Source: Paenibacillus sp. FSL R5-0912
GTDB taxonomy: Bacteria > Bacillota > Bacilli > Paenibacillales > Paenibacillaceae
Assembly (NCBI RefSeq): GCF_000758605.1
Contig: NZ_CP009282.1
Span: 4,960,001-5,024,000, forward strand
Reading direction: 5' to 3'
Length of the DNA: 64,000 nucleotides
The notes beneath the pieces are model-generated. The model was given only the letters and a program-made list of their open reading frames with translations. It was not told where the DNA came from and made no database searches. Both the position numbers and the translations under genes were made by a program. Of this stretch, positions 8,597 through 16,990 are shown piece by piece. Every line of letters starts with the position of its first letter. Within the stretch, counting starts at the first letter, position 1.

Positions 8597-8729
8597 ATTG
8601 ATTCCCTCCTAAGAGTTTTGTAGGCGGACTTCCTGAATCAGCTTCTTACAAAACCGGATCCGGAGCATACGCCAAAAATAGTATGGAGCATTCTCTGCTC
8701 GTCTTAGCTCATCTCTGCTTATCCCCGGC

Positions 8730-10286
8730 TCACGGGGTATACTCGTACATATAGTCCTGGTTGATAACCTGTTTCTCCTTCACCTCAGCGGGGAACATGG
8801 CTTCGGCCATCCGGATCGCCTTCAGCATGCCCTTGGCCTTATTCAGGGTCTCTTCATATTCCTTCTCCGGAACCGAGTCCCAGACAATTCCGGCTCCAGC
8901 CTGTACATAAGCCCGGCCTTTGCGGAAAATAATTGTGCGAATGGTTATGCAGGAATCCATATTCCCGGAGAAGCCGAGATAACCGATGGCGCCGGCATAA
9001 GCGCCGCGTGCTTCCTTTTCCAGTTCGGCAATGATCTCCATCGCCCGCAGCTTCGGTGCCCCCGATACAGTCCCTGCCGGGAGGCAGGAGAGGAAGGCAT
9101 CGAAGAAATCTTTATCGTCTGCCAGCGTCCCGGACACGTTCGAGACGATATGCATCACATGCGAGTATTTCTCGATCTCCATGAACGAGTCGCATTTCAC
9201 CGTGCCGAACTTCGACACACGGCCCAGGTCATTACGGCCCAGATCAACGAGCATCAGATGCTCCGCGCGTTCCTTCTCATCCTCCAGCAGTTCAGCGGCG
9301 AGCTGGCGGTCCTGCGCCTCTGTCTCTCCGCGCGGCCGGGTTCCGGCAATCGGGCGGGTCTCGACCCGTCCGCTACTATCCACCTTAACCAGCGCTTCCG
9401 GTGAAGTGCCTACGATGATCTCTTCGTCCATTTTCAGATAATACATATAAGGTGAAGGATTCAGCGTCCGCAGCATGCGGTACACATGCAGCGGAGATAC
9501 TTCGGTTTCTATATGCAGCCGCTGGGACAGCACCACTTGGAAGATATCACCGGCGCGAATGTACTCTTTGGCCTGCTCCACATTGCTGATGTATTGTTCC
9601 TTGGTCAGATTGGAGTGAATCTCACCCAGCTCAATGTCCTGCGGGATGCTGCGGCGGTTGACGTTCTCCTTCGGTCCTTCCTTTTGCAGCTCTTCAGCCA
9701 TGTTCTCCAGGCGGCGGCTTAGTTCCTCGTAACCTGCGCGAATCTCGGAATCGGTATCGCCATCCTTGATATGCAGATTGCCTACCAGCAGAATCTGCTG
9801 CTTCACATGATCGAAGACGATGATGCGGTCACAGAACATGAAGCGGATATCGTCCATATTCAGGTCATCTACGGCATGCGCTGACAGCTTCTCGTAATAC
9901 TGCAACAGATCGTAGCCGAAGAATCCGATAGCACCGCCCGTAAACGGCGGCATCCCATCCAGCTTGGGACTGCGGTAAGAGCGGAGCAGCGCCTTAAGCT
10001 CCTCGACAGGTTTGCCAAACAGCTGTTTTTTTTCACCGCCGACTTCAACGTGGATTAGGCCTTTTTTGCCTGAAATCATCAGGAACGGATCACTGCCGAT
10101 AAAGGAATAACGCGCCCATTGGCTGCCGCCTTCTACACTCTCCAGCAGGAATGCACGATCCTGCTCCGCAAAACGCTGGAACAAGCGGATGGGTGTTTCC
10201 ATATCTGCCAGCAGCCTCTTCACTACCGGGATCAGATTATACTTCCGCGACAGCGACACTACTTCTTCAATGCTCGGATTCGTCAC
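8730..10286 (-). CDS. trpE: Anthranilate synthase component I
   Basis: 518 residues. It makes anthranilate from chorismate with ammonia supplied by a TrpG/PabA glutaminase. The N-terminal LLES motif (AFLLESVEGG) is the tryptophan feedback site. The C-terminal chorismate-binding domain has PIAGTRPRG, LVDLGRNDLGR and SGAPKLRAMEII. It starts with GTG at 10286 behind AGGAGG. No glutaminase gene lies in the operon, so one amphibolic subunit encoded elsewhere (in the folate operon in B. subtilis) must serve. It is first of the trp genes after the TRAP/attenuator leader. Confidence 0.97.
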   Translation of the reverse strand: MTNPSIEEVVSLSRKYNLIPVVKRLLADMETPIRLFQRFAEQDRAFLLESVEGGSQWARYSFIGSDPFLMISGKKGLIHVEVGGEKKQLFGKPVEELKALLRSYRSPKLDGMPPFTGGAIGFFGYDLLQYYEKLSAHAVDDLNMDDIRFMFCDRIIVFDHVKQQILLVGNLHIKDGDTDSEIRAGYEELSRRLENMAEELQKEGPKENVNRRSIPQDIELGEIHSNLTKEQYISNVEQAKEYIRAGDIFQVVLSQRLHIETEVSPLHVYRMLRTLNPSPYMYYLKMDEEIIVGTSPEALVKVDSSGRVETRPIAGTRPRGETEAQDRQLAAELLEDEKERAEHLMLVDLGRNDLGRVSKFGTVKCDSFMEIEKYSHVMHIVSNVSGTLADDKDFFDAFLSCLPAGTVSGAPKLRAMEIIAELEKEARGAYAGAIGYLGFSGNMDSCITIRTIIFRKGRAYVQAGAGIVWDSVPEKEYEETLNKAKGMLKAIRMAEAMFPAEVKEKQVINQDYMYEYTP

Positions 10287-10330
10287 TTGGCTAACCTCCT
10301 GGGATTCTATAGGTAATGTCCGAAATACAG

Positions 10331-10356
10331 AAAAACCTCTACCGGAGTAGAGGTTT
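10331..10356 (-). terminator. trp attenuator terminator hairpin
   Basis: On the minus strand AAACCTCTAC pairs with GTAGAGGTTT around a TCCG loop and runs into TTTTT (counting the paired T's). It lies 45 bp before the trpE start codon. A competing pairing with TAGAGTTTGTG upstream makes it a regulated rather than an operon-end terminator. Confidence 0.75.
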
Positions 10357-10527
10357 GTGTTAGCAAGTATGTGAATAAGCGCCTAGGACCGGCAAAAACC
10401 AAATCGAGTACAGATCATCCCCTCAAAGGATACACTTATAGCGTATGGGCAGCTGCTGCACAAACTCTATACGGGTATGCCAAAAAAAGAACGCTGATAA
10501 TCAATGGTCTGCTCTTCAAAAAAAGTC

Positions 10528-10580
10528 CTGCACTCTGCTCAACTATACTCATCTTAACTAAACTATACTCTGCTTCACTC
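10528..10580 (-). promoter_or_regulatory. TRAP binding site, eleven NAG triplets
   Basis: Read on the transcript strand: GAG, AAG, GAG, UAG, UAG, AAG, GAG, UAG, GAG, GAG, CAG, each separated by exactly two nucleotides, 53 nt in all. TRAP is an 11-mer ring that wraps RNA with eleven (G/U)AG repeats spaced by two or three nucleotides, so number and phase match one full turn. Eight of the eleven are G/UAG, two are AAG and one is CAG. Extra UAG triplets continue upstream into the promoter. The gene for TRAP (mtrB) lies about 10 kb upstream at 20844-21092. Confidence 0.85.
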
Positions 10581-10590
10581 GGCTAACTAC

Positions 10591-10620
10591 ACTATACATG
10601 ATGACGGCGGTTAATGACAA
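10591..10620 (-). promoter_or_regulatory. Internal sigma-A promoter for trpEDCFBA
   Basis: On the minus strand TTGTCA (10620-10615) and TATAGT (10596-10591) are 18 bp apart, close to the sigma-A consensus. It lies just after aroH, so the trp genes can be transcribed separately from aroCBH. The predicted start near 10584 places the TRAP triplets at the very 5' end of the RNA. Confidence 0.65.
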
Positions 10621-10638
10621 CCCCGCATATGTAATTTA

Positions 10639-11010
10639 TTACTTGCCCTGTGAGAGATCCGGACGAAGCCGCTGGGCTTCATTCAGATACACATGGCGGA
10701 TGTCCCGCTGTGATTTATCCGTATTAACCTGAACCATCAGGCGGATGCATTGTGGCAGGCTGCCTTTGACCGGAATCTCCACCGAACACATCAGCGGTAC
10801 CATTTCCCAGCCTTCAATCTCACGGATGGCACGCGCCGGAAAGGTGGCGTCCAGATCTGCGGTCATCGTGATCCACACACTGCAGATATCCTCGGCGATA
10901 ACATCGTTGCGCTCAACAATTTCCCTCAGCAGCACAACAGTCTCGCGCAAAATTTCGGTTTCCTCATTCTTCGTTACGGTTGTTGCACCGCGTATCCCCC
11001 GGTTCACCAT
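10639..11010 (-). CDS. aroH: Chorismate mutase, AroH type
   Basis: 123 residues of the trimeric pseudo-alpha/beta-barrel family typical of B. subtilis. It rearranges chorismate to prephenate for phenylalanine and tyrosine. The active-site residues correspond to the Arg in VNRGIRGATTV, the Glu in CSVEIPVKG and the Arg in IRLMVQVN. The start overlaps the aroB stop region by 7 bp. It lies immediately before the trp leader, so it sits at the chorismate branch point both in pathway and on the chromosome. Confidence 0.95.
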   Translation of the reverse strand: MVNRGIRGATTVTKNEETEILRETVVLLREIVERNDVIAEDICSVWITMTADLDATFPARAIREIEGWEMVPLMCSVEIPVKGSLPQCIRLMVQVNTDKSQRDIRHVYLNEAQRLRPDLSQGK

Positions 11011-12107
11011 GGGCTTTCCTCCTTCTTGAGCTGGGCGATAACCCGGCGTACATCACTTGCCTGCACATCGCCCACAATACTGACAGCGCCGATGTCGTCC
11101 GGTACGATAAAGGTCATTCTGCCTTCCTTGAACTTCTTGTCATGCATCATGGCTTCCATCAGCTCATCCTCGCCGTATTCCGCCGGCAGTCTGACCGGCA
11201 GAGACAATGCGGTGAGCATAGATACCGTATCTTCATAGATCGCTCTGTCCCGGCCCAGCTTCGCGGCCAGCAGGGCTGATCCGGCCATTCCAATGGCAAT
11301 AGCCTCACCATGAAGAAATACGCCGTAGCCGCCTACTGCTTCAATAGCATGTCCAATGGTATGCCCCAGGTTCAGAATCGCACGCTGCCCCTGCTCCGTC
11401 TCATCATTGCAAACAACGTCAGCCTTGATCGCACAGCCGCGTTCCAGTGCGTACCCCAGAGCCTCCGGTTCCAGGGCAAGCAGCTCTCCGGCATGTTCAC
11501 GGCACCAGTACGCGAACTCTTTGTCAAAGATCAGACCATGTTTCACAACCTCAGCCAGTCCCGAAGCAACTTGGCGTGGAGGAAGTGTAGCAAGGGTGTC
11601 CAGATCGTACAGCACCATGGACGGCTGGTAGAAGGCGCCAAGCATATTCTTGGCCAGCGGATGGTTGACTCCAACCTTGCCGCCTACACTGCTGTCGTGG
11701 GCGAGGATCGTGGTAGGAATCTGCATGAATCCGATTCCCCGCATATAAGAGGCGGCGACGAATCCGGCCAGATCCCCTACAACCCCCCCGCCAAGCGCCA
11801 GCACTGCAGAGCTGCGGTCCAGCCCGCCCTGAATGGCTGTCGTAATGACCTCTTCATAGACGGCCAGAGATTTGGAAGCTTCACCTGCCTGAATTACATG
11901 GCTGACTACCGTATATCCGCTGCCGCGCAGGGATGCCTCCACCTGATCCAGATACCGCGGAGCCACTTCACTGTCCGTGACAACCAGCAGCGGACTGCGC
12001 TGCGGGAAACCGGCTTCTATGCAGCGTTCACCAATATTCTGCAGCAGTCCGCTGCCGATATAAATAGGATAAGACCGTTCACCCAGAGCTACCGTAATAC
12101 TGCGCAT
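11004..12107 (-). CDS. aroB: 3-dehydroquinate synthase
   Basis: 367 residues from the ATG at 12107 (MRSITVALGERSYPI). A second shikimate-pathway enzyme, NAD- and metal-dependent, making 3-dehydroquinate from DAHP. It shows GGGVVGDLAGFVA nucleotide binding, an Asp/Lys-rich EVVKHGLI region and the metal-binding HTIGHAIEA motif. GGAG is positioned within the aroC 3' end about 10 nt before the ATG. Reading further upstream would run through aroC and is not credible. One base separates it from the aroC stop. Confidence 0.95.
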   Translation of the reverse strand: MRSITVALGERSYPIYIGSGLLQNIGERCIEAGFPQRSPLLVVTDSEVAPRYLDQVEASLRGSGYTVVSHVIQAGEASKSLAVYEEVITTAIQGGLDRSSAVLALGGGVVGDLAGFVAASYMRGIGFMQIPTTILAHDSSVGGKVGVNHPLAKNMLGAFYQPSMVLYDLDTLATLPPRQVASGLAEVVKHGLIFDKEFAYWCREHAGELLALEPEALGYALERGCAIKADVVCNDETEQGQRAILNLGHTIGHAIEAVGGYGVFLHGEAIAIGMAGSALLAAKLGRDRAIYEDTVSMLTALSLPVRLPAEYGEDELMEAMMHDKKFKEGRMTFIVPDDIGAVSIVGDVQASDVRRVIAQLKKEESPW

Positions 12108-12108
12108 C

Positions 12109-13278
12109 TTAATAGCTCTCCAGCTGCGCCAGGTAATTATTATAGTTGGCTTTGATCTCTTCCATGGAGTCGCCGCCGAATTTATCCAGGAAAGCCTTGG
12201 CAATCTCCCAGGCCACCACATTCTCCAGTACAACACAGGCTGCCGGAACTGCGCAGGCATCCGAACGTTCAACCTGGGCAGTGAACGGTTCCTTCGTATC
12301 AATATCTACGCTTTGCAGAGGCTTATACAACGTCGGAATCGGCTTCATTACTCCGCGGACCACCACCGGCATCCCATTGGTCATTCCGCCTTCGAAACCG
12401 CCCAGCCGGTTGCTTGCCCGGTAGTATCCTTGTGAGGCTTCATACATTATCTCGTCATGAACCTGTGAGCCGCGCAGCTTACCGGCCTCGAAGCCGATGC
12501 CGATCTCCACACCTTTGAAGGCATTAATCGACATAACGGCTCCGGCGATGGCTCCATCGAGCTTGCGGTCAGACTGCACATGACTGCCAAGGCCGACCGG
12601 CAGACCCTCGACAATACATTCCACAATCCCGCCGATAGAGTCGCCTTCCTCCTTGATCTTGTCTATGTAAGCCTCCATCTTCTGTTCCGTCTCTTTGTCC
12701 ACGACTCTCACAGAGGACTCTTCTGTCTGCGCAATCAGTTCATCTACCGTAAGCTGATTGGCTGGTGCTTCGATTTCACCGATGCGGATCACTTGTCCGG
12801 CAATCTTCACCCCGAATGCTGCCAGCAATTGGCGGGCTACTGCGCCTACCGCGACCCGGGCAGCCGTCTCACGGGCGCTGGAGCGCTCCAGTACATTGCG
12901 CAGATCCGTAAGGTTATACTTCAAGCCGCCGTTCAGGTCGGCATGTCCGGGACGCGGACGGTTGACCCGGCGCTTCTCCTCATCACTGCCTGGAATCGGC
13001 TCGATATTCATAATGTTCTTCCAGTGCGTCCAGTCCTTGTTCTCCACCACCAGGGCAACAGGAGCACCCGTTGTGGAACCGTGGCGTACGCCGCCTACAA
13101 TCTCGGCGGTATCCTTCTCAATCTGCATCCGGCGTCCGCGGCCGTAGCCCTTCTGTCTCCGGTGCAGCTGGAAATTAAGCTCTTCGAAATCAAGTGTCAA
13201 ATTGCTGGGCAATCCCTCAATAATGGCTGTAAGCTGGGGGCCGTGCGTTTCCCCCGCTGTTAAATAGCGTAAATTCAT
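12109..13278 (-). CDS. aroC: Chorismate synthase
   Basis: 389 residues from the ATG at 13278, preceded by AAGGGGGAACGCAGC. It makes chorismate from EPSP using reduced FMN. Family signatures seen: the N-terminal TAGETHGPQL, RPRPGHADLNGGLKY, SSARETAARVAVGAVA and GFEGGMTNGMPVVVRG. It is called aroF in B. subtilis nomenclature. First gene of the aromatic supraoperon, it supplies the branch-point compound consumed by aroH, trpE and, in other operons, folate and menaquinone synthesis (see mqnA nearby). Confidence 0.96.
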   Translation of the reverse strand: MNLRYLTAGETHGPQLTAIIEGLPSNLTLDFEELNFQLHRRQKGYGRGRRMQIEKDTAEIVGGVRHGSTTGAPVALVVENKDWTHWKNIMNIEPIPGSDEEKRRVNRPRPGHADLNGGLKYNLTDLRNVLERSSARETAARVAVGAVARQLLAAFGVKIAGQVIRIGEIEAPANQLTVDELIAQTEESSVRVVDKETEQKMEAYIDKIKEEGDSIGGIVECIVEGLPVGLGSHVQSDRKLDGAIAGAVMSINAFKGVEIGIGFEAGKLRGSQVHDEIMYEASQGYYRASNRLGGFEGGMTNGMPVVVRGVMKPIPTLYKPLQSVDIDTKEPFTAQVERSDACAVPAACVVLENVVAWEIAKAFLDKFGGDSMEEIKANYNNYLAQLESY

Positions 13279-13411
13279 GCTGCGTTCCCCCTTCACACTT
13301 TTAGACTGTAAACCACTAAATTGTTAAATGTCTTTGCTTATTATAGTATAGGCCATCGGCTTTGACAAGAAAGCGGTCACCTTCAAGTGCCACTCTATTC
13401 CTCAACAAGAA

Positions 13412-13449
13412 CAGCGCCGCTCCTGCTCTTTCGAGCAGAAACGGCGCTG
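13412..13449 (-). terminator. Long hairpin after the small ORF, weak U-tract
   Basis: CAGCGCCG and CGGCGCTG form the outer stem and CTGCTC/GAGCAG the inner stem with a four-base loop. On the minus strand it is followed only by TTCTTGTT, so termination may be partial. It separates cheR and the small gene from aroC. Confidence 0.5.
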
Positions 13450-13464
13450 CTGTGCATCCCCGCC

Positions 13465-13641
13465 CTAAGAACCTGTCTCCAGCTGCCGGTTACCCGGTGC
13501 GGGAGGCAGGCTGCCGGTTCTGCCCTCCTCCGCTGCAAGCAGGCTCTGCAGCTGCAGCTCCTCAATCCCGAGAACCTGTCCGCATTCGCGGACTGTGAGG
13601 AAGCCGCGTCGATACGCGGCTATAACCTTGCTTTTGTCCAT
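13465..13641 (-). CDS. Small hypothetical protein, possible HTH
   Basis: 58 residues (MDKSKVIAAYRRGFLTVREC...). The ATG at 13641 has GAAAGG 12 nt upstream. The order K-x2-IAAYRRGFLT-x-REC-x-QVLGI resembles the first two helices of a helix-turn-helix of the kind found in short sporulation-type regulators; the tail is Pro/Gly-rich. It sits between cheR and aroC, where B. subtilis has no gene. I do not recognise a family. Good codon structure and a long hairpin right after the stop support it as a real gene. Confidence 0.55.
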   Translation of the reverse strand: MDKSKVIAAYRRGFLTVRECGQVLGIEELQLQSLLAAEEGRTGSLPPAPGNRQLETGS

Positions 13642-13749
13642 CTACTATAACGACCTTTCACTTGGCATACGGTTTCTACTCTTCAGTATCACTGAAAAGA
13701 AGTTAAAGTATACCTGTGGCGACAGGCCCTGCGGATAAGCAACCGTTCC

Positions 13750-14553
13750 CTATTTCTTGCGGTAGAAGAAGGTTTCTGTAGATTCGAATCCATACTGCGC
13801 GGGCGTGAAAATCTGTTCCGTGCTGCCCACGAACAGATAGCCGCCGGGACGCAGGCTGGCCGAGAATTTGTGATACAGCTTATTCTTGGCTTCTTCAGTG
13901 AAATAGATCATTACATTCCGGCAGATGATCAGGTCGAAGCCTTCATCAAACTTATCGAGCAGCAGATTCTGCTTACGGAAATCGATACTCTTCTTCAGCC
14001 CATCACTGACCTTGAACACGGGTCCCTCCGGAGTGAAATACCGGTCAGCCACATCTTTAGGGACATCTTTTAAGGAACGCTCCAGATATAACCCCTGCTT
14101 CGCTTTGGCCAATGCCCCGTCATCAATATCTGTTGCCAGAATACCGGTCTGGGCCAGAATATTCTTGTCTGACAGGATCATCGCCAGTGTATAAGGTTCT
14201 TCTCCGGTAGAACAGGCGGCACTCCACAGCTTCAGTCTGCGGCCGGAACGCTGAAGATCAGGCAGAATAACATCCCTTAATACTTCCCAGCGGTTCGGAT
14301 TACGCCAGAATTCGGAGACATTAATGGTCATCCGGTCGAGAAATTCATAGAATAAAGCCTTGTCCTTCATCATTGCGGCATAAAAATCACTAAAAGAATT
14401 GTAACCGTTCTTCATGCGGAGCGTCGTAAGACGCCGCTTCATCTGCGCTTCCTTATACTGGGCGAGATCAATTCCGGTGCTCTGTTTGACATTATGAATA
14501 AATCCGGTGTAATCCGGGTCTGGGGTTAATGCGGGTTCTTCACGTTCTGCCAT
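13750..14553 (-). CDS. cheR: Chemotaxis protein methyltransferase
   Basis: 267 residues. It methylates glutamates on chemoreceptors using S-adenosylmethionine. An N-terminal helical domain precedes the SAM domain. Motifs: TINVSEFWRNPNRW, WSAACSTGEEPYTLAM (SAM binding) and ICRNVMIYF. An ACAGGAGAA SD lies before the ATG. Its place between ndk and aroC is the same as in B. subtilis, away from the main che/fla operon. A receptor it could modify is encoded at 45082. Confidence 0.95.
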   Translation of the reverse strand: MAEREEPALTPDPDYTGFIHNVKQSTGIDLAQYKEAQMKRRLTTLRMKNGYNSFSDFYAAMMKDKALFYEFLDRMTINVSEFWRNPNRWEVLRDVILPDLQRSGRRLKLWSAACSTGEEPYTLAMILSDKNILAQTGILATDIDDGALAKAKQGLYLERSLKDVPKDVADRYFTPEGPVFKVSDGLKKSIDFRKQNLLLDKFDEGFDLIICRNVMIYFTEEAKNKLYHKFSASLRPGGYLFVGSTEQIFTPAQYGFESTETFFYRKK

Positions 14554-14580
14554 AAATATTCTCCTGTCTCCCGCCGGACC

Positions 14581-15024
14581 TTACATCCAGACTGAGATGT
14601 CTTTGTTATACTGGGCCAGTTCAGACGGAGCAAAGAAATTGGCAATTTCACGTGCTGCGCTTTCCGGCGAGTCTGATCCGTGGATCAAATTAAGCGGGGT
14701 GTGGCTGGCATAGTCACCGCGGATCGTTCCCGGCAATGCCTCGCCCACTTTGGTTTTGCCGATCAGCAGACGCGACAGTGCTACAACATCATCGCCTTCC
14801 CATACCATGGCAAACACAGGACCGGAGGTGATAAAGCCTACCAGTTCCGGGAAGAAATCTTTACCTTCATGCTCTGCGTAGTGCTTCTTGGCTTGTGCTT
14901 CCGTAATGGTAATCAGCTTCGCAGCAACCAGCTTGAATCCCTTATCCTCCAGGCGGGCGACAATACGCCCGATCAATCCGCGTTGTACACCGTCTGGTTT
15001 GATCATCAGATACGTTTGTTCCAT
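14581..15024 (-). CDS. ndk: Nucleoside diphosphate kinase
   Basis: 147 residues from the ATG at 15024 (MEQTYLMIKPDGVQRG), with GGAGAGTGACTCT in front. It exchanges gamma-phosphate between NTPs and NDPs. The phospho-His is in NLIHGSDSPESA. A longer reading from 15039 lacks a ribosome site. Its place between cheR and hepT conserves B. subtilis synteny. Confidence 0.96.
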   Translation of the reverse strand: MEQTYLMIKPDGVQRGLIGRIVARLEDKGFKLVAAKLITITEAQAKKHYAEHEGKDFFPELVGFITSGPVFAMVWEGDDVVALSRLLIGKTKVGEALPGTIRGDYASHTPLNLIHGSDSPESAAREIANFFAPSELAQYNKDISVWM

Positions 15025-15161
15025 AGAGTCACTCTCCATTTCCCCAATTCTTAATGAATGCTAGGTTTGTCTATACGGGATTGCATAATCAGGTTGTTCA
15101 TTGTCTGATATTATCAGAAACCTCGGCATCTGTGAACGCTTAATCTACGGAAGCTGCCAGA

Positions 15162-16130
15162 TTAATAAGCGCGTCCTGTGACAAAAAAGGCGATGTCGCG
15201 CAGATTACGTTTGGTCCTGTTGCCCGGGAGCTGCTCCAGCGCCTCCAGCGCCTTAGAGATGTAACGGGAAGCCAGCTCCTCCGCACGGGCAATTCCGTCC
15301 CCGGAAAGGATCAGGTCGATTGCACGGCCAACCCCGCCATTCCCCGCGCGGATCCGTTCCAGCTCTTCCATCAGTCCTTCGCGCAGCCTTGAGTCCTGCA
15401 GGCTGTAAATCACCGGCAATGTAATGTTGCCCTGGCGCATATCACTGCCAGGCGGTTTGCCGATTTGCTTCTCCGTTCCGGAAAGATCGAGCAGATCATC
15501 ACGGATCTGAAACGCCATCCCCACGTTATATCCGTAATTATAGAGCAGCCTTGCTGTCTCCGGCTCTGCTTCTGCAGCCAGGGCGCCGAGCTGACAGCTG
15601 ACGGCTATTAGCAGTGCTGTCTTGCGGCGGATTCTCCGCAGGTAATGACGTACGCTCTGCCCGCTGTTGAAGAAATCACGAATCTGCTCCATCTCTCCGA
15701 TTGACATCTCCACCATAGCTTTGGAGAGGAGCTGATGAATCCGGGGATTCTTCAGCTCCGAAGTCATGACCAGTGCCTTGGCATAGATATAGTCGCCGGT
15801 ATACATGGCGATCTTGTCGCCCCATTTCGCCTTGACGGTGGGCTCCCCCCGCCGCAGTTCAGCATTATCGATGACATCATCGTGGACAAGCGAGGCGCTA
15901 TGTATCAGCTCCAGCGGAATTGCAACACGCTTCAGCTTGTCGAGGTCATATTGTCCGAATTTGCCGCCCATGAGGACAAATACCGGACGAAGGCGCTTGC
16001 CTCCCGCCTTGAGCAGGTGCAGCGAGGTTTCTGTCAGCAGGTCATCATCACCCTGGACACTGCGGTACAGTTCCTTTTCAATCTGATCCATATCTTTGTT
16101 CAGCAAGCCGAATATTTGCATTCGCTTCAT
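15162..16130 (-). CDS. hepT: Heptaprenyl diphosphate synthase component II
   Basis: 322 residues from the ATG at 16130, which overlaps the mqnA stop by 4 bp (ATGA). The catalytic subunit of the two-component prenyltransferase makes the C35 side chain of menaquinone-7. Both aspartate-rich motifs are present: LVHDDVIDNAELRRG and FQIRDDLLDLSG. It needs the non-catalytic partner HepS, encoded five genes upstream at 19214. Confidence 0.95.
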   Translation of the reverse strand: MKRMQIFGLLNKDMDQIEKELYRSVQGDDDLLTETSLHLLKAGGKRLRPVFVLMGGKFGQYDLDKLKRVAIPLELIHSASLVHDDVIDNAELRRGEPTVKAKWGDKIAMYTGDYIYAKALVMTSELKNPRIHQLLSKAMVEMSIGEMEQIRDFFNSGQSVRHYLRRIRRKTALLIAVSCQLGALAAEAEPETARLLYNYGYNVGMAFQIRDDLLDLSGTEKQIGKPPGSDMRQGNITLPVIYSLQDSRLREGLMEELERIRAGNGGVGRAIDLILSGDGIARAEELASRYISKALEALEQLPGNRTKRNLRDIAFFVTGRAY

Positions 16131-16987
16131 TCTTTCACCCGTGTCAGCAGATTGTGGCTCCAAAGCTCCATCTTCACTTCCTGCGGCAGCAGGCCCATTT
16201 CATAGGCATAGCGGAAATAGAGGTTGAGACCTTCCTGCTGCCTTTCCCCAAAGTCGTAACATAAATTACGGAAATAATCGTTCCAATAGGATGCCGTACC
16301 TCCGATAGTGCAGCAAGCTTCATGTGTAATTGGCCCCAGATCGCGCAGGCCCCGTCTTTTACTGACGGCAAAGGCTTCCGCAATCTCGGCAATCGCTTCC
16401 GGATTACGCAAAGCAGCCCCGCGGTTAACGGCCCAGACGGCAAAAGTCATGCTGAGTCCGGTCCATTCCTTCCATAGCTCGCCCAGATCCGTTACGTAAT
16501 ATCCCTGATCCTGCCAGGATGCACGGATGGCATGATCCCCGATCAGCAGGCAGGCATCTGCCTGCTCCATCATTTCGTTCAGATCAGGAGGGACACTGAT
16601 GTACTCAGGGGTGGCAACTATAGCTTTGTCCATCAGAATTTTCAGCAGATTGACAGAAGTGGCCGATGTATTCGTTACGGCGATCCTGCCGCTGCCGATA
16701 GACTGCACCGGCATTCTTGAGAAGAGCAGGATCGATTTGACCGGCCCGTCAGCACTGACAGACAGATCCGGAAGCAGCAGAAGCCGGTCGCTGGCCGCTG
16801 CGTACGCGAAGGAGGATAATGCGCCTACATGAATGCTCCCGGCAGCCATGCCTTGATTGAGAATGGCGGGTACTTCACTCACCATCTCTGCCGGGAAGCT
16901 TAGAGAAGAAGGATGGAAATTATGAAATACCGGCCATGAGTTGGTGTAACTGATTTTACCGATAACGGTGTGCTCTGGATGTGTCAT
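16127..16987 (-). CDS. mqnA: Chorismate dehydratase, futalosine pathway
   Basis: 286 residues, MqnA/periplasmic-binding-like fold. It converts chorismate to 3-enolpyruvylbenzoate, the entry step of the futalosine route to menaquinone. Recognisable parts are the GKISYTNSWPVFHNF start, the SSFAYA segment and LLIGDHAI. It is not present at this position in B. subtilis, which uses the MenFDHCEB route. Flanked by ubiX and hepT in one overlapping unit. Confidence 0.9.
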   Translation of the reverse strand: MTHPEHTVIGKISYTNSWPVFHNFHPSSLSFPAEMVSEVPAILNQGMAAGSIHVGALSSFAYAAASDRLLLLPDLSVSADGPVKSILLFSRMPVQSIGSGRIAVTNTSATSVNLLKILMDKAIVATPEYISVPPDLNEMMEQADACLLIGDHAIRASWQDQGYYVTDLGELWKEWTGLSMTFAVWAVNRGAALRNPEAIAEIAEAFAVSKRRGLRDLGPITHEACCTIGGTASYWNDYFRNLCYDFGERQQEGLNLYFRYAYEMGLLPQEVKMELWSHNLLTRVKE

Positions 16988-16990
16988 CCT

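Larger units (their letters stand above)
10287..10584 (-). ncRNA. trp operon leader with TRAP site and attenuator
   Basis: About 298 nt of untranslated leader from the predicted start near 10584 to trpE. It carries the eleven-triplet TRAP site (10528-10580), a candidate antiterminator and a terminator hairpin. The antiterminator pairs TAGAGTTTGTG (10469 to 10459 on the minus strand) with CACAAACCTCTA (10359 to 10348) with one bulged C. That second arm is also the left arm of the terminator 10331-10356, so the two folds exclude each other. Unlike the B. subtilis leader, the TRAP site ends about 58 nt before the antiterminator arm, so how binding selects the terminator is not obvious. Confidence 0.75.

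Noticed and set aside
8597..8729. Second TRAP or attenuator site between trpE and trpD
   Set aside because: Contains a few GAG triplets and a CCGGATCCGG palindrome with TTTT, but triplets are irregular and too few.
11004..12302. 432-residue version of AroB
   Set aside because: Upstream part reads through aroC in another frame; the ATG at 12107 gives a normal length and SD.
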